Source of the DNA: JAKACA01 sp049510975
Lineage (GTDB): Bacteria > Actinomycetota > Acidimicrobiia > Acidimicrobiales > Bog-793
Reading direction: 5' to 3'
NCBI GenBank assembly: GCA_049510975.1
Contig: JBEKYM010000024.1
Span: forward strand, 1-42,200
DNA: 42,200 bases
The notes below the pieces were generated by a model that was given only the letters and a program-made list of their open reading frames with translations, did no database searches and was not told where the DNA came from. Below are positions 32,946 through 40,948 of this stretch, piece by piece. A program made the translations under genes and the position numbers. The first letter of the stretch is position 1. Each line of letters opens with the position of its first letter.

Positions 32946-35321
32946 GTGCTCAGCATCAGTCGGGTCGCGCTCGGAGGCGAGGAGTACTACCTGGCGACCG
33001 CTGGCGACGGGCTCTACCAGCCAGAAGGGCTCGTCGAGGCGCCTGGAGTGTGGCTCGGCACGGCGGCCGCCCGGCTCGGGCTGGCGGGTATCGCCGAGCC
33101 CCTGGCGGTTCGCCGGCTGCTTGGCGGCGTCCATCCGCTCACGCGCGAGCCCTTGTTGGACGAGCCGGTCCGGCGCCAGATCGCCGCCTTCGACTGCACG
33201 TTCTCGGTGCCGAAGTCCGTCAGTCTGCTCTTCGCCTTCTCGAGCGACGCGACCGTGGTCGAGCAGGTTCGCCTCGGTCACGAGGAGGCCGTGGCGGCGA
33301 GCCTGAGCTATCTGGAGGCGGAGGCCGGCGTCTTCCGCCTGCCCGGAGTGGGGGGCCGGCGTGTGCACAGCGGCGAGCTCCTGGCACTCGGCTTCGTGCA
33401 CCGCTTGAGCCGAGCCGGCGACCCACACCTGCACACCCACGTGCTCGTCGCCAACATCGTGCCCGAAGCCACGAGCGGCGGCGGCCGACCGCTCGACGCC
33501 ACCGGCCTGTTCCTGCACTGTCGAACGGCCGGAGCGCTCTATGAGACGCACCTGCGCTACGAGCTGACGCACCGGCTCGGCGTCGAATGGCAGCCGCTCG
33601 ACGGCCGCGTCTGGTCGGATCTCAGGGGTCTGGACCGGTCGGTCATCCGAGACTTCTCCCAACGCAGCACCCAGATCGAAGCCGGTTTGGAGGCTGCCGG
33701 CTGGCAGGGCGCAGCTGCCCGCAGAGCCATGGCGGAGCTCACTCGGCCGCCGAAGGAACTCGGGCGCGGTTATGAAGAAGTGGTGGAGGGAGCGCGCGAG
33801 CGCTTGTGGTGCGCCGGCGTCAGCGCCAGTCGCCTGGCCGCCGTCTGCTACCGGCGGCAGCCCGCAATGCCAGCAGCGATGCCCGATGCCGACCGCTGGC
33901 AGGAGGAGGCGTTGCGCCACCTCGGCCGACTCACCGCCGACGGCACCTTCACGGCGCGCGATGCCATACGAGTGCGGTGCGCAGTCGCGCCCGACGGCCT
34001 GCCGGCAACGACGGTGCTGGCCGAGGCGCGTGCCTTTCTCGCCAACGACCAGGTCATCTTGCGGGGCGACCGGCCGGCCCGGTTGCGGGGCGGCGCCGGC
34101 GGCTCGATCCCGGTCGGGCAGATCGAGGCGACGTTCACGACGCCGTCGATCGTCGCCGCCGAGGCGGCAATCACGACCGCCGCCCGCCGGCTCGAGGGGC
34201 AGCGGCCCGGTGCCGTCACGACGGTCGCGTACGGGCCGGGGGAGCGGATCGAGGTCCTCGCCTCGCTTTCGGCCGCCACCGCTCTGTGGCGCCGGCAAGG
34301 CCAGTCGGTGGTGGGCGTGGCACCTGGGCGTTGGGCGGCGGCGGGCTTCGAGTCGACCTGCGGCATCGAGACGGTGGTGGTGCCCGGAGTGGATCGGTCG
34401 GAGCGTTCGGCCCGGCCGACGCTGGCTCGGGTTCCGATCGGTGCGGACTCGGTGGTCGTCGTCGCCGAGTGCCATGCCTACGGACCGCCGGCGCTGAGCG
34501 AGATCATGGACTGGTGCCTCATGGCTCAGGCCTCGCTCGTGCTCGTCGCTCCGCAGGCCGCCCTCCAGCGACGCCAGGTGCTGTCCGACCTCGCCGGACT
34601 GGGCGACCGAGGCCTGCCCCTGCTTTCGGCGGCAGCTCGCGGCGGGATCGAGGTCTCGCCCGAGCGCTACGAGTTTGCCTCCGTGGAGGTTGCCGTGGTG
34701 CCCTCCCTGCAGGCCGCCCAGGCCGAGGCGGCGACATTGCTGGCGACGGCTCGACGGTCGAGAGAGGACGGTGCCGCCGTGCCGGCTCTCCTGGTGGCCG
34801 GCGACGAGGCGCTCGTGAGTCGGTTGCGTTCCCTGGCCGGCGTTGCCGCCTCCGAGGTGGTGCACACGAAGGATCTGAAGGGCCGGCTTGCTTCGGGCGT
34901 TTCACCGGCCCCGCACCTCGTCGTCGTCGGCGGAGCCGCCGTTCTTCGTCAAGGTGCCACCGCCGCCCCCGAACTGCGGCGTTCTCATGTTCTGATCGCT
35001 CCCGGGATCGAGGCCGGATCGCCCGACAGCAGCAGCCGGGCGGCCGAAGCGGCACGTCCGCGATACCTGACCAGTCTGCTGGGCACGCCGCCGCAGACAC
35101 CCGCGGACCGCCGGACGTGGCGGGGCGCTGCGGCCGAGGTGGAGGCGTATCGGGAGCGCTGGCAGGTGACGGACCCCCGGCGAGCCCTCGGCGCCGAGCT
35201 GGCGCAGTCGGCAAGCGGCGAACGATCCGCCGTCGAGCGTCTGGCTGTCGAGGTGCGAGGTCTGGAACGTGGGCGCCCCGGTCGCGAGCTCGAGCCACCG
35301 AGCCTCGGGCTCGGCCGCTGA
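32946..35321 (+). CDS. MobF-type relaxase with degenerate helicase domain
   Basis: 791 residues from GTG 32946. The relaxase domain (1-300) is intact. It has a Tyr pair Y14-Y15 for strand transfer, D83 in FDCTFSVPKSVS, and the HUH metal site H152, H163, H165 in FVHRLSRAGDPHLHTH. It would nick one DNA strand and stay bound to its 5' end. The region from about 400 to 560 follows the layout of the TrwC/TraI helicase but has lost its motifs: motif I is absent (YGPGERIEVL), motif II reads VVVVAECH instead of DExx, and the GDxxQL position reads APQAAL. The C-terminus is shorter than TrwC. TACGCT lies seven bases before the GTG, so the mRNA may be leaderless. Confidence 0.9.
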   Translation: MLSISRVALGGEEYYLATAGDGLYQPEGLVEAPGVWLGTAAARLGLAGIAEPLAVRRLLGGVHPLTREPLLDEPVRRQIAAFDCTFSVPKSVSLLFAFSSDATVVEQVRLGHEEAVAASLSYLEAEAGVFRLPGVGGRRVHSGELLALGFVHRLSRAGDPHLHTHVLVANIVPEATSGGGRPLDATGLFLHCRTAGALYETHLRYELTHRLGVEWQPLDGRVWSDLRGLDRSVIRDFSQRSTQIEAGLEAAGWQGAAARRAMAELTRPPKELGRGYEEVVEGARERLWCAGVSASRLAAVCYRRQPAMPAAMPDADRWQEEALRHLGRLTADGTFTARDAIRVRCAVAPDGLPATTVLAEARAFLANDQVILRGDRPARLRGGAGGSIPVGQIEATFTTPSIVAAEAAITTAARRLEGQRPGAVTTVAYGPGERIEVLASLSAATALWRRQGQSVVGVAPGRWAAAGFESTCGIETVVVPGVDRSERSARPTLARVPIGADSVVVVAECHAYGPPALSEIMDWCLMAQASLVLVAPQAALQRRQVLSDLAGLGDRGLPLLSAAARGGIEVSPERYEFASVEVAVVPSLQAAQAEAATLLATARRSREDGAAVPALLVAGDEALVSRLRSLAGVAASEVVHTKDLKGRLASGVSPAPHLVVVGGAAVLRQGATAAPELRRSHVLIAPGIEAGSPDSSSRAAEAARPRYLTSLLGTPPQTPADRRTWRGAAAEVEAYRERWQVTDPRRALGAELAQSASGERSAVERLAVEVRGLERGRPGRELEPPSLGLGR

Positions 35322-35345
35322 CCGCCAGCGGCGCCGGCGGCCGCG

Positions 35346-35392
35346 AGGTGCTTGAGGTTTCTTGGCTCAGTGACCCACAACCTCGAGCACCT
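35346..35392. repeat. 14-bp inverted repeat between relaxase and coupling protein genes
   Basis: AGGTGCTTGAGGTT (35346-35359) and AACCTCGAGCACCT (35379-35392) are inverted copies with one mismatch (a G-T pair in RNA), around a 19-base loop. It lies in the 108-base gap where the relaxase and coupling-protein genes converge. It may be a bidirectional terminator without U-tract, or an origin-of-transfer hairpin recognised by the relaxase. Confidence 0.8.
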
Positions 35393-35429
35393 TCGCCGAT
35401 TCGGGCCCGCCACGTCCTACTGCCAATCG

Positions 35430-36884
35430 CTAGCGGAAGCGCTCCCGCCGCCAAGGCGGTCGCATCCTCGATTGATCAGAGTCGTAGTTCAGAGAGGGCT
35501 CCGCACGGAACTGTGTGCGCGGGTCGACCAGGGCGGCAAGCTCGGGGTTGGAGAACCAGGGAGTCGATCGCAGCCACTGCGGCCGCACGCCGTCGAGGTG
35601 CAGGATCACGCCGGAGTTGCCTTGGGCGATGACCTCGACGGGGAACCTCCGGTCGCGCCTGGTCGATGTCGTCTTCGAGTTACGGCCGCCTTGGCCGATG
35701 AGCCCGGCCCACGGTGACGAGCGCGTCTCGGACGTATGGCGGACGTCGACCTCACCGCCGAGCTTCGAGATCGTCTCGAGCGTGCGAACGTCGCCGATGC
35801 CGGGAAACACGACCTTTGCCTGAAACAAGGAAAGAAACCCATCCGCCTCGCGCCCCCATCGCGCCCCCGCCTGTGACAGATCCTGCAGGCAGGCAAGCGT
35901 GACGACCCCTTGGCTGCCCCCTTCGGCCACCACCGTGGGTAGGTCGTGCAACGGCGCGATGTTGGCCACCTCGTCGAGCGCGAGCAGGAGCGGCGGGAGG
36001 TAGGTCGGGCCCGGACTGAGCCCGGCGGCACGCCGGTAGGCGGAGCTGCGGAGGTCGCGGAGGACCCCGGCAACGAGTGGTGCCAAATGTCGCTGCTCGT
36101 CGCTGCCAGCGCAGATGTAGAGCGTCGAGGTCCCCGATACGAACCGGGCGCTCTCGAGGGCTGTTCCCTCCGTGGAGTCGATCGCCGCCTGCGTGCGATA
36201 GCCGGCGAGCACGCCGGCGGCAGTCGACCAGATGCCGCTCTGCTCCCGGGAGTCGGTGCCCGTGATGCCGGTCAGCAAGTTGAGCGCCGCGTCGGCGTTG
36301 TTGGGGGAGAGGTGTCTGCGGAAGTCCTCGGGCTGACGGCAGTCGATCGCCTCCAGGACCCGGGCAAACCCGGTGGATCCGAGCGCGCCGGCGTGAAAGG
36401 CGACGGCGAGCAGTGCTGTCGCCCGTTCGCTCCAGTGAGCAGCCTCGCCGCGGTTGCTGCCGGGCCTTGCCGCCAACACCATCGACTCGGCGACCGACAA
36501 CGCACCCGGCCACGATGCCGCGCTCATCAGTGGGGACCAGGCGACACGCTGCACGCCTGGCGGGGGAGCCACCGTGCCACTCGGGTCGTAGAGCAGGCAC
36601 TCACCCAGCCGGGACCGAGCACGAGCGGTGAGCTCGAGAACGTCGGGCTTGGTCGAGGCGGCCACGACCGGACCGCAGTTCTTGAGCACGTTCGGCACGA
36701 TGATCGACGCCGTCTTCCCGCAGCGGGGCGGTCCAAGGACGAGAGCACCGTGCTGTGGCGGGGCAAAGACGGCGCCTTGCGGACCGAGGCCGATGAACAG
36801 GCCGTGGCCGCGTGACTCGGACACGGCCAACCAGGAGGCGAGCAGGCGCTCCTCGCCGGATTCGTCGAACGGGGGTGTGGCCAT
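35430..36884 (-). CDS. VirD4/TraG-like coupling ATPase without membrane anchor
   Basis: 484 residues. Walker A is GPPRCGKT (51-58) and Walker B is LLLALDEVAN with D304-E305; the C-terminal half has the TraG/VirD4 pattern TLACLQDLSQ (sensor) and LFQAKVVFPGIGD. Coupling proteins bind the relaxosome and pump DNA to a type IV secretion channel. The two N-terminal membrane helices of VirD4 are missing; the protein begins directly with a polar segment and GLFIGLGPQGA. The ATG at 36884 is chosen because the 50 residues upstream are low quality and would overlap the promoter region of the next gene. No VirB genes are nearby. Confidence 0.9.
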   Translation of the reverse strand: MATPPFDESGEERLLASWLAVSESRGHGLFIGLGPQGAVFAPPQHGALVLGPPRCGKTASIIVPNVLKNCGPVVAASTKPDVLELTARARSRLGECLLYDPSGTVAPPPGVQRVAWSPLMSAASWPGALSVAESMVLAARPGSNRGEAAHWSERATALLAVAFHAGALGSTGFARVLEAIDCRQPEDFRRHLSPNNADAALNLLTGITGTDSREQSGIWSTAAGVLAGYRTQAAIDSTEGTALESARFVSGTSTLYICAGSDEQRHLAPLVAGVLRDLRSSAYRRAAGLSPGPTYLPPLLLALDEVANIAPLHDLPTVVAEGGSQGVVTLACLQDLSQAGARWGREADGFLSLFQAKVVFPGIGDVRTLETISKLGGEVDVRHTSETRSSPWAGLIGQGGRNSKTTSTRRDRRFPVEVIAQGNSGVILHLDGVRPQWLRSTPWFSNPELAALVDPRTQFRAEPSLNYDSDQSRMRPPWRRERFR

Positions 36885-36930
36885 CCCACTACTAGAGGCC
36901 GAGAGGTTCCCGTCGCACCTACCGTTGGTC

Positions 36931-36961
36931 GTCCACAGGCCGCCCGCAGTCCACAGGCCGC
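36931..36961. repeat. 13-bp direct repeat, 18-bp period, DnaA-box-like
   Basis: GTCCACAGGCCGC occurs at 36931-36943 and 36949-36961. Each copy covers a 9-mer close to the actinobacterial DnaA box TTGTCCACA: TCGTCCACA (36929-36937, one mismatch) and CAGTCCACA (36947-36955, two mismatches). It lies in the divergent gap between the coupling ATPase and the acyl-CoA ligase, so it could also be a promoter operator. Confidence 0.7.
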
Positions 36962-37017
36962 ACCGGACCCGACGAACACGGCATGCTGTAGCGCACCCCA
37001 CCAGAGGAGACAGAGAC

Positions 37018-38571
37018 ATGCAGGTCCCGCTCACGATCTCGGACTTCCTTGATCGAGCCGCCCTCGTCTACCCGCAGCGCACCGCCGTCGTCGACGAGCC
37101 CGGCGTCCCCGGCTGTTTCGGTGCGATGAGCTATGGGGAGCTGGCGGACCGGGCTGCGGGGTTGGCCGCCGCTCTCGACGACCTCGGCGTCCCGGTCGGC
37201 GGCCGTGTCGGCATCGTGAGCCCGAACGCCGCCCGGTTCCTCGTGGCTTTCTTCGGAGTGAGCGGATACGGGCGCGTGCTCGTTCCCATCAATTTCCGGC
37301 TCAACACTCACGAAGTCGCCTACATCGTCGAGCACTCGGGCACCGATGTGCTCCTCATGGACCCGGAATACGACGAGATCCTCTCCGGCGTCTCCGCCCG
37401 CGAGCGGATCGTCCTCGACGGCGAAGCTGACGCGGCCTTGTTCGCTCCCATCGGCGCCCGCAGCCCGAAAGGCTGGGAGCCGGACGAAGATGCCACCTGC
37501 TCGATCAACTACACGAGCGGCACGACGGCCCGCCCGAAGGGGGTCGAGCTGACGCACCGCAACTGCACGCTGAATGCCATGGCCTTCGGGTGGCACACCT
37601 GCGTTACGGACCGCGATGTGCTGCTGCACACCTTGCCCATGTTCCACTGCAATGGCTGGGGAATGCCCTACGCCGTCACCGGAATGGGTGGCCGTCACGT
37701 CGTGCTGCGCAAGGTGGATGGGGAGCAGATCCTGCGCCGTGTCGAGAGCGAGGGCGTCACGATCATGTGCGGCGCCCCCGCCGTCGTGTCAGCGGTGCTA
37801 ACGGCTGTCGAGGAGCGCGTGGCCGAAGGCCGACCGGTCCCCGGTGCGGCCACAGGTGCACACGTGCGCATCGTCGTTGCGGGCGCCCCCCCGCCGAGCA
37901 GCGTGATCCAGCGAGTCGAGACCGAGCTCGGTTGGGAGTTCATCCAGATCTACGGCCTCACCGAAACGGCCCCGTTGCTCACGATCAACCGAGCCCCCCT
38001 CGAATGGGACGGGCTGGCAACCGCCGAACGTGCGCGCCTGCTCTCGAGAGCCGGCACGCCTGCCATCGGCGTGCGCATGGCCGTCGACGACGAGGGCGAG
38101 GTCCTCGCTCGATCGAATCACGTCTTCTCCGGCTATTGGGAGCAGCCTGAGGAGTCGGCCCGTGTCCTCACCGACGGTTGGTTCCATACCGGCGATGGCG
38201 GGCACCTCGACGGACCATACGTGGTGATCTCCGACCGTAAGAAGGACGTGATCATCTCCGGCGGCGAGAATGTGTCCTCGATCGAGGTCGAAGACGCCCT
38301 CTACGGTCACCCTTCCGTGGCCGAAGCTGCCGTCATCGGAGTGCCGCATGAGCGTTGGGGCGAGACCGTGAAAGCACTCGTCGTCCTCCGTCCCGGCACC
38401 GAATTGTCCGAGACGGAGCTGATGGAGTTCTGCCGCTCGCGCCTCGCGCACTTCAAGTGCCCGACGTCGATCGAGTTCTACGAAGCGCTCCCGAGGACGG
38501 CGACGGGCAAGTTGCAGAAATTCAAGCTGCGCCAGCCCTACTGGGAGGGAAAGGACCGTCAGGTCAACTGA
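37018..38571 (+). CDS. Acyl-CoA ligase (AMP-binding)
   Basis: 517 residues. AMP-binding motifs are INYTSGTTARPKGVELTH (phosphate loop), QIYGLTETAPLL, WFHTGDGGHLDG and DRKKDVIISGGENVSS. The C-terminal PRTATGKLQKFKLR carries the lysine that completes adenylation. It activates a carboxylic acid, probably medium or long chain, to its CoA thioester with ATP. ATG 37018 has AGAGGAGACAGAG upstream, a clear ribosome site. It is divergent from the coupling ATPase across 133 bases that hold a direct repeat. It could feed the acyl-CoA dehydrogenase elsewhere in the window, but there is no direct link. Confidence 0.93.
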   Translation: MQVPLTISDFLDRAALVYPQRTAVVDEPGVPGCFGAMSYGELADRAAGLAAALDDLGVPVGGRVGIVSPNAARFLVAFFGVSGYGRVLVPINFRLNTHEVAYIVEHSGTDVLLMDPEYDEILSGVSARERIVLDGEADAALFAPIGARSPKGWEPDEDATCSINYTSGTTARPKGVELTHRNCTLNAMAFGWHTCVTDRDVLLHTLPMFHCNGWGMPYAVTGMGGRHVVLRKVDGEQILRRVESEGVTIMCGAPAVVSAVLTAVEERVAEGRPVPGAATGAHVRIVVAGAPPPSSVIQRVETELGWEFIQIYGLTETAPLLTINRAPLEWDGLATAERARLLSRAGTPAIGVRMAVDDEGEVLARSNHVFSGYWEQPEESARVLTDGWFHTGDGGHLDGPYVVISDRKKDVIISGGENVSSIEVEDALYGHPSVAEAAVIGVPHERWGETVKALVVLRPGTELSETELMEFCRSRLAHFKCPTSIEFYEALPRTATGKLQKFKLRQPYWEGKDRQVN

Positions 38572-38772
38572 CGCGAGTTGGGTTTCGCCTTTGATCATAA
38601 GGTGTTTGCAGGGTCGTCGACCCTGGGGCGAGGAGAACGGTGGGCTCTCTGGAAGGCCGGAAATGCGGCGCCGCACAGACACTTTGTCGGCCGCAGTACG
38701 AGGGTGCTTGATTTCTTGGCGAAATTGCTCTTGTATTTCCGGGGAATTCTCCGCGATCACCAGGAGGTGACG
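38572..38772 (+). promoter_or_regulatory. Long leader of the HU gene with perfect Shine-Dalgarno
   Basis: This 201-base gap contains a 7-bp hairpin (CAGGGTC-GTC-GACCCTG, 38609-38625) just after the ligase stop, possibly its terminator, an AT-richer stretch around 38700-38745 likely to hold the HU promoter, and AGGAGGTGA (38762-38770), a perfect complement to the 16S rRNA end, directly before GTG 38773. No confident -10/-35 pair can be named. Confidence 0.5.
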
Positions 38773-39333
38773 GTGAACAAGACAGAGCTCATCGGCAAGA
38801 TCAGTGAGGTGTCGGAACTTTCGAGACGTGAGGCCGAAAAAGCCTTGGACTCGACGCTCTACGCGATCTCCTCAGCTGTGAAGGGCGGTGACGCGGTCAG
38901 GATCACTGGGTTTGGAACGTTCAAGCTTCGGCCGCGCGCTGCCAGAACAGGCCGCAACCCGCAAACGGGTACTGCGGTCAGGATCAAGGCCTCGAACGGC
39001 ATTGCATTTGCGGCCGGGGCGACGTTGAAGAGTCAGCTCAACTCCCGCGGTGCCATCCCGAAGCCGTCCGGCCTCGCGGCTGCGCCGGCAAAGGCCGCCG
39101 CTCCCGCAGCCAAGGCTCCCGCCAAGAAGGCGCCGGCAGCAAAGGCTCCCGCAAAGAAGGCACCTGCCGCCAAGGCTCCGGTGAAGCGGGCTCCCGCCAA
39201 GAAGGCGCCCGCAAAGGCTCCCGCCAAGAAGGCACCGGCAAAGGCTCCCGCCAAGAAGGCACCTGCCGCCAAGGCTCCGGTCAAGCGGGCTCCCGCCAAG
39301 AAGGCACCAGCCCGCAAGGCCGCCAAGCGCTGA
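38773..39333 (+). CDS. hup: Histone-like HU protein with Lys/Ala/Pro tail
   Basis: 186 residues from GTG 38773. Residues 1-92 are a complete HU: NKTELIGKISEVSELSRREAEKAL, then ITGFGTFKLRPRAARTGRNPQTG, the DNA-embracing arm, and IAFAAGATLKSQL. Residues from about 100 to 186 are a low-complexity tail of PAKKAPA and APVKRAPAKK units, like the C-terminus of mycobacterial HupB and eukaryotic H1. It compacts DNA in the nucleoid. The very strong ribosome site and long leader suit a highly expressed protein. The frame is open further upstream, but the SD and family start settle GTG 38773. Confidence 0.95.
   Translation: MNKTELIGKISEVSELSRREAEKALDSTLYAISSAVKGGDAVRITGFGTFKLRPRAARTGRNPQTGTAVRIKASNGIAFAAGATLKSQLNSRGAIPKPSGLAAAPAKAAAPAAKAPAKKAPAAKAPAKKAPAAKAPVKRAPAKKAPAKAPAKKAPAKAPAKKAPAAKAPVKRAPAKKAPARKAAKR
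39100..39324. repeat. In-frame degenerate repeats encoding the HU tail
   Basis: Units of GCTCCCGCCAAGAAGGC and GCTCCGGT(G/C)AAGCGGGC recur. A block of roughly 60 bases beginning AAGAAGGCACCTGCCGCC is present twice (about 39163 and 39253). All copies keep the frame, so the tail length can change by recombination. Confidence 0.8.
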
Positions 39334-39340
39334 TCCGGTA

Positions 39341-39362
39341 GGCGCCCCGATGCAGGGGTGCC
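39341..39362. terminator. Hairpin after the HU gene
   Basis: GGCGCCCC (39341-39348) pairs with GGGGTGCC (39355-39362) with one G-T pair and a 6-base loop, eight bases after the HU stop. There is no U-tract. The 123-base gap to the converging PIG-L gene holds nothing else I recognise. Confidence 0.5.
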
Positions 39363-39456
39363 GCCAGACTGATGGACATGGCTGAGGCCCCGGTCCACGG
39401 CGTTCGCCGAGACGGCCGGGGCTTTGCCGCGTCCTGCGACAGGCTTTGGCGCTGCC

Positions 39457-40212
39457 TCAGAGGCGAGCGACGCGGTGAAAGGCTTCGCCAGATGCCAGGC
39501 CGCCGAGGGATCCTTGGCGGGCGAGCTCCGCGCCGACGCGCCGGCGGAACTCCAGGACCTCGGCGTCTTCGGTGTCCGTTGCGGCCGCACTGCCCTGGGT
39601 TGCCGTCGAGGAGATGCCCATCGTCGATCGGTGCTGGCTGCGATGTTCGAGCAGGGCGGCCACTTTGACGTCCTCGTAGCCGCCGGCGTCCTCGACGTGG
39701 TTCGCCTCGTCCGCCTCGAACAGCAGCAGCGAGGAGGGCCGGTGAGGCGGAGCGTCGAGCTCCGGGAAGAACAAGGGATCGCGGGCGGCAACGATGCCGT
39801 CGGTGACGAGCCAGCCGGCGTTTCGGTGATCGGGGTGCAGCCGGTAGCGCTTCCAGGGGTCATGGCCGAAGACGACGTCCGGCCGGAAGCGGCGGATGGC
39901 GGCGGCCACTTCCCATCGCTGCCGGAGGCCGCATTCGAGCTCTCCGTCCGGCCAACCGAGGAACACGACTTCGGCGGTCTCGTGGAGGGTTCGGGCGGCC
40001 GCATGCTGCTCGCTCCGCCTCGTGAGGACGAGCTCAGCCGGATCGGTCTCCGGATCCCAGGTGCCCTTCGAGCCATCGGTGCACACGACGAGCCCGATCT
40101 GACAGCCGGCGGCCGCCCACTTCGCCAGAGTCGCCCCGCAACCGAACTCGATGTCGTCCGGGTGAGCGCCCACGGCCATGGCGCGGGCGGGAACCGGCAG
40201 GTTCGTATCCAT
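39457..40212 (-). CDS. PIG-L/LmbE family zinc deacetylase
   Basis: 251 residues. The zinc site motif GAHPDD (H17, D19-D20) near the N-terminus and RLHPDHRNAG further on are the family hallmarks. The enzymes remove N-acetyl from GlcNAc-type sugars; MshB of mycothiol synthesis and Mca are relatives common in actinobacteria. The length (251) is a little below MshB (about 300), so another sugar amidase function is possible. It starts at ATG 40212 and follows fbiD by 73 bases that contain a perfect 15-bp palindrome. Confidence 0.88.
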   Translation of the reverse strand: MDTNLPVPARAMAVGAHPDDIEFGCGATLAKWAAAGCQIGLVVCTDGSKGTWDPETDPAELVLTRRSEQHAAARTLHETAEVVFLGWPDGELECGLRQRWEVAAAIRRFRPDVVFGHDPWKRYRLHPDHRNAGWLVTDGIVAARDPLFFPELDAPPHRPSSLLLFEADEANHVEDAGGYEDVKVAALLEHRSQHRSTMGISSTATQGSAAATDTEDAEVLEFRRRVGAELARQGSLGGLASGEAFHRVARL

Positions 40213-40247
40213 CGGCGGGACGATATCGCTGCCACCCGGCCCATGGC

Positions 40248-40284
40248 GTCCCCTGAGAGGCGTCCTCAGCGCCTCTCAGGGGAC
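40248..40284. terminator. Perfect 15-bp inverted repeat after fbiD
   Basis: GTCCCCTGAGAGGCG (40248-40262) and CGCCTCTCAGGGGAC (40270-40284) are exact inverted copies around TCCTCAG. It begins two bases beyond the fbiD stop (TAG, 40286-40288) on the minus strand and lies 35 bases above the PIG-L start. It is probably a U-less terminator, though it could also shape the PIG-L leader. Confidence 0.6.
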
Positions 40285-40285
40285 G

Positions 40286-40876
40286 CTAGGGCGCGGCGGC
40301 GGCCCGGATGTCCGCAAGCTGAGCGGAGGCGACGTGGGCGAGATCTGCCGGCACGTCGACGTCAGCAGCCAGACGCTCGTCGTGGACGACGTCGCAGGCG
40401 AGGCCGAGCCGAGCTGCCTCGGCTCGGTGACGCCCGAAGGATCCGGGGCCGTAGGAGAAGCGAAACCCGGCCGAAGCCGGCACCACGGCGACATTTGTAC
40501 CGTCGGATCGGAAGTCCGGCACCAAGGTGACGCGACCCTCCGCACCGAGACCCTCGAGCGGCCCGGCGTTGGGGAGGTCACCGTGGGCGACGACGACGAG
40601 CGTCGCTCCCCGAGCGCCGAGCGTGGCCACGCCGGCCTGGACGGCTCCGGAGAGACCGAGCCCCGGTGTCCAGATGACCCGGGCACCCTGGGCCCGGGCC
40701 CACTCAGCGACCTCCTCGTCGTCGCAGACGACGTTGCGCTCGAGGCCGCCGGCTGCCCCGAGGACGCCGGTGGCAAGGCTTCGGGCGAGGGCTGCGCGCT
40801 CGCCGGCGTTCAGCACCGGAGCCAGCCGGAGCTTCGCAGTCTGAAAGGACTTCACCGGGACGAGGAGCGCCCGCAC
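40286..40876 (-). CDS. fbiD: Phosphoenolpyruvate/2-phospholactate guanylyltransferase
   Basis: 196 residues from GTG 40876. The nucleotidyltransferase start LLVPVKSFQTAKLRLAP is the signature of CofC/FbiD. LVVVAHGDLPNA matches the metal-binding stretch, and PDFRSDGTNV with FRFSYGPGSFGRH follows the family. It guanylylates phosphoenolpyruvate (or 2-phospholactate) in the first step of F420 side-chain assembly. Other F420 genes (fbiA, fbiB, fbiC) are not here. Upstream by 72 bases on the same strand is an XRE-PBP regulator gene, possibly in one operon. Confidence 0.92.
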   Translation of the reverse strand: MRALLVPVKSFQTAKLRLAPVLNAGERAALARSLATGVLGAAGGLERNVVCDDEEVAEWARAQGARVIWTPGLGLSGAVQAGVATLGARGATLVVVAHGDLPNAGPLEGLGAEGRVTLVPDFRSDGTNVAVVPASAGFRFSYGPGSFGRHRAEAARLGLACDVVHDERLAADVDVPADLAHVASAQLADIRAAAAP

Positions 40877-40948
40877 GCCAGCGAGTCTAGATACCCTCGC
40901 CCGGCTGCTGGCCGGCCGGTGACACCGAGTGCCGCCGGCGACGACGCT

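Noticed and set aside
38700..38745. Promoter for the HU gene (TTGATT-17-TTGTAT)
   Set aside because: The spacing is right but the -10 match is poor; I report only that the AT-richer stretch probably holds the promoter.
39100..39324. Array of short repeats that could suggest CRISPR
   Set aside because: The repeats are coding, in frame, have no unique spacers and form the HU tail.
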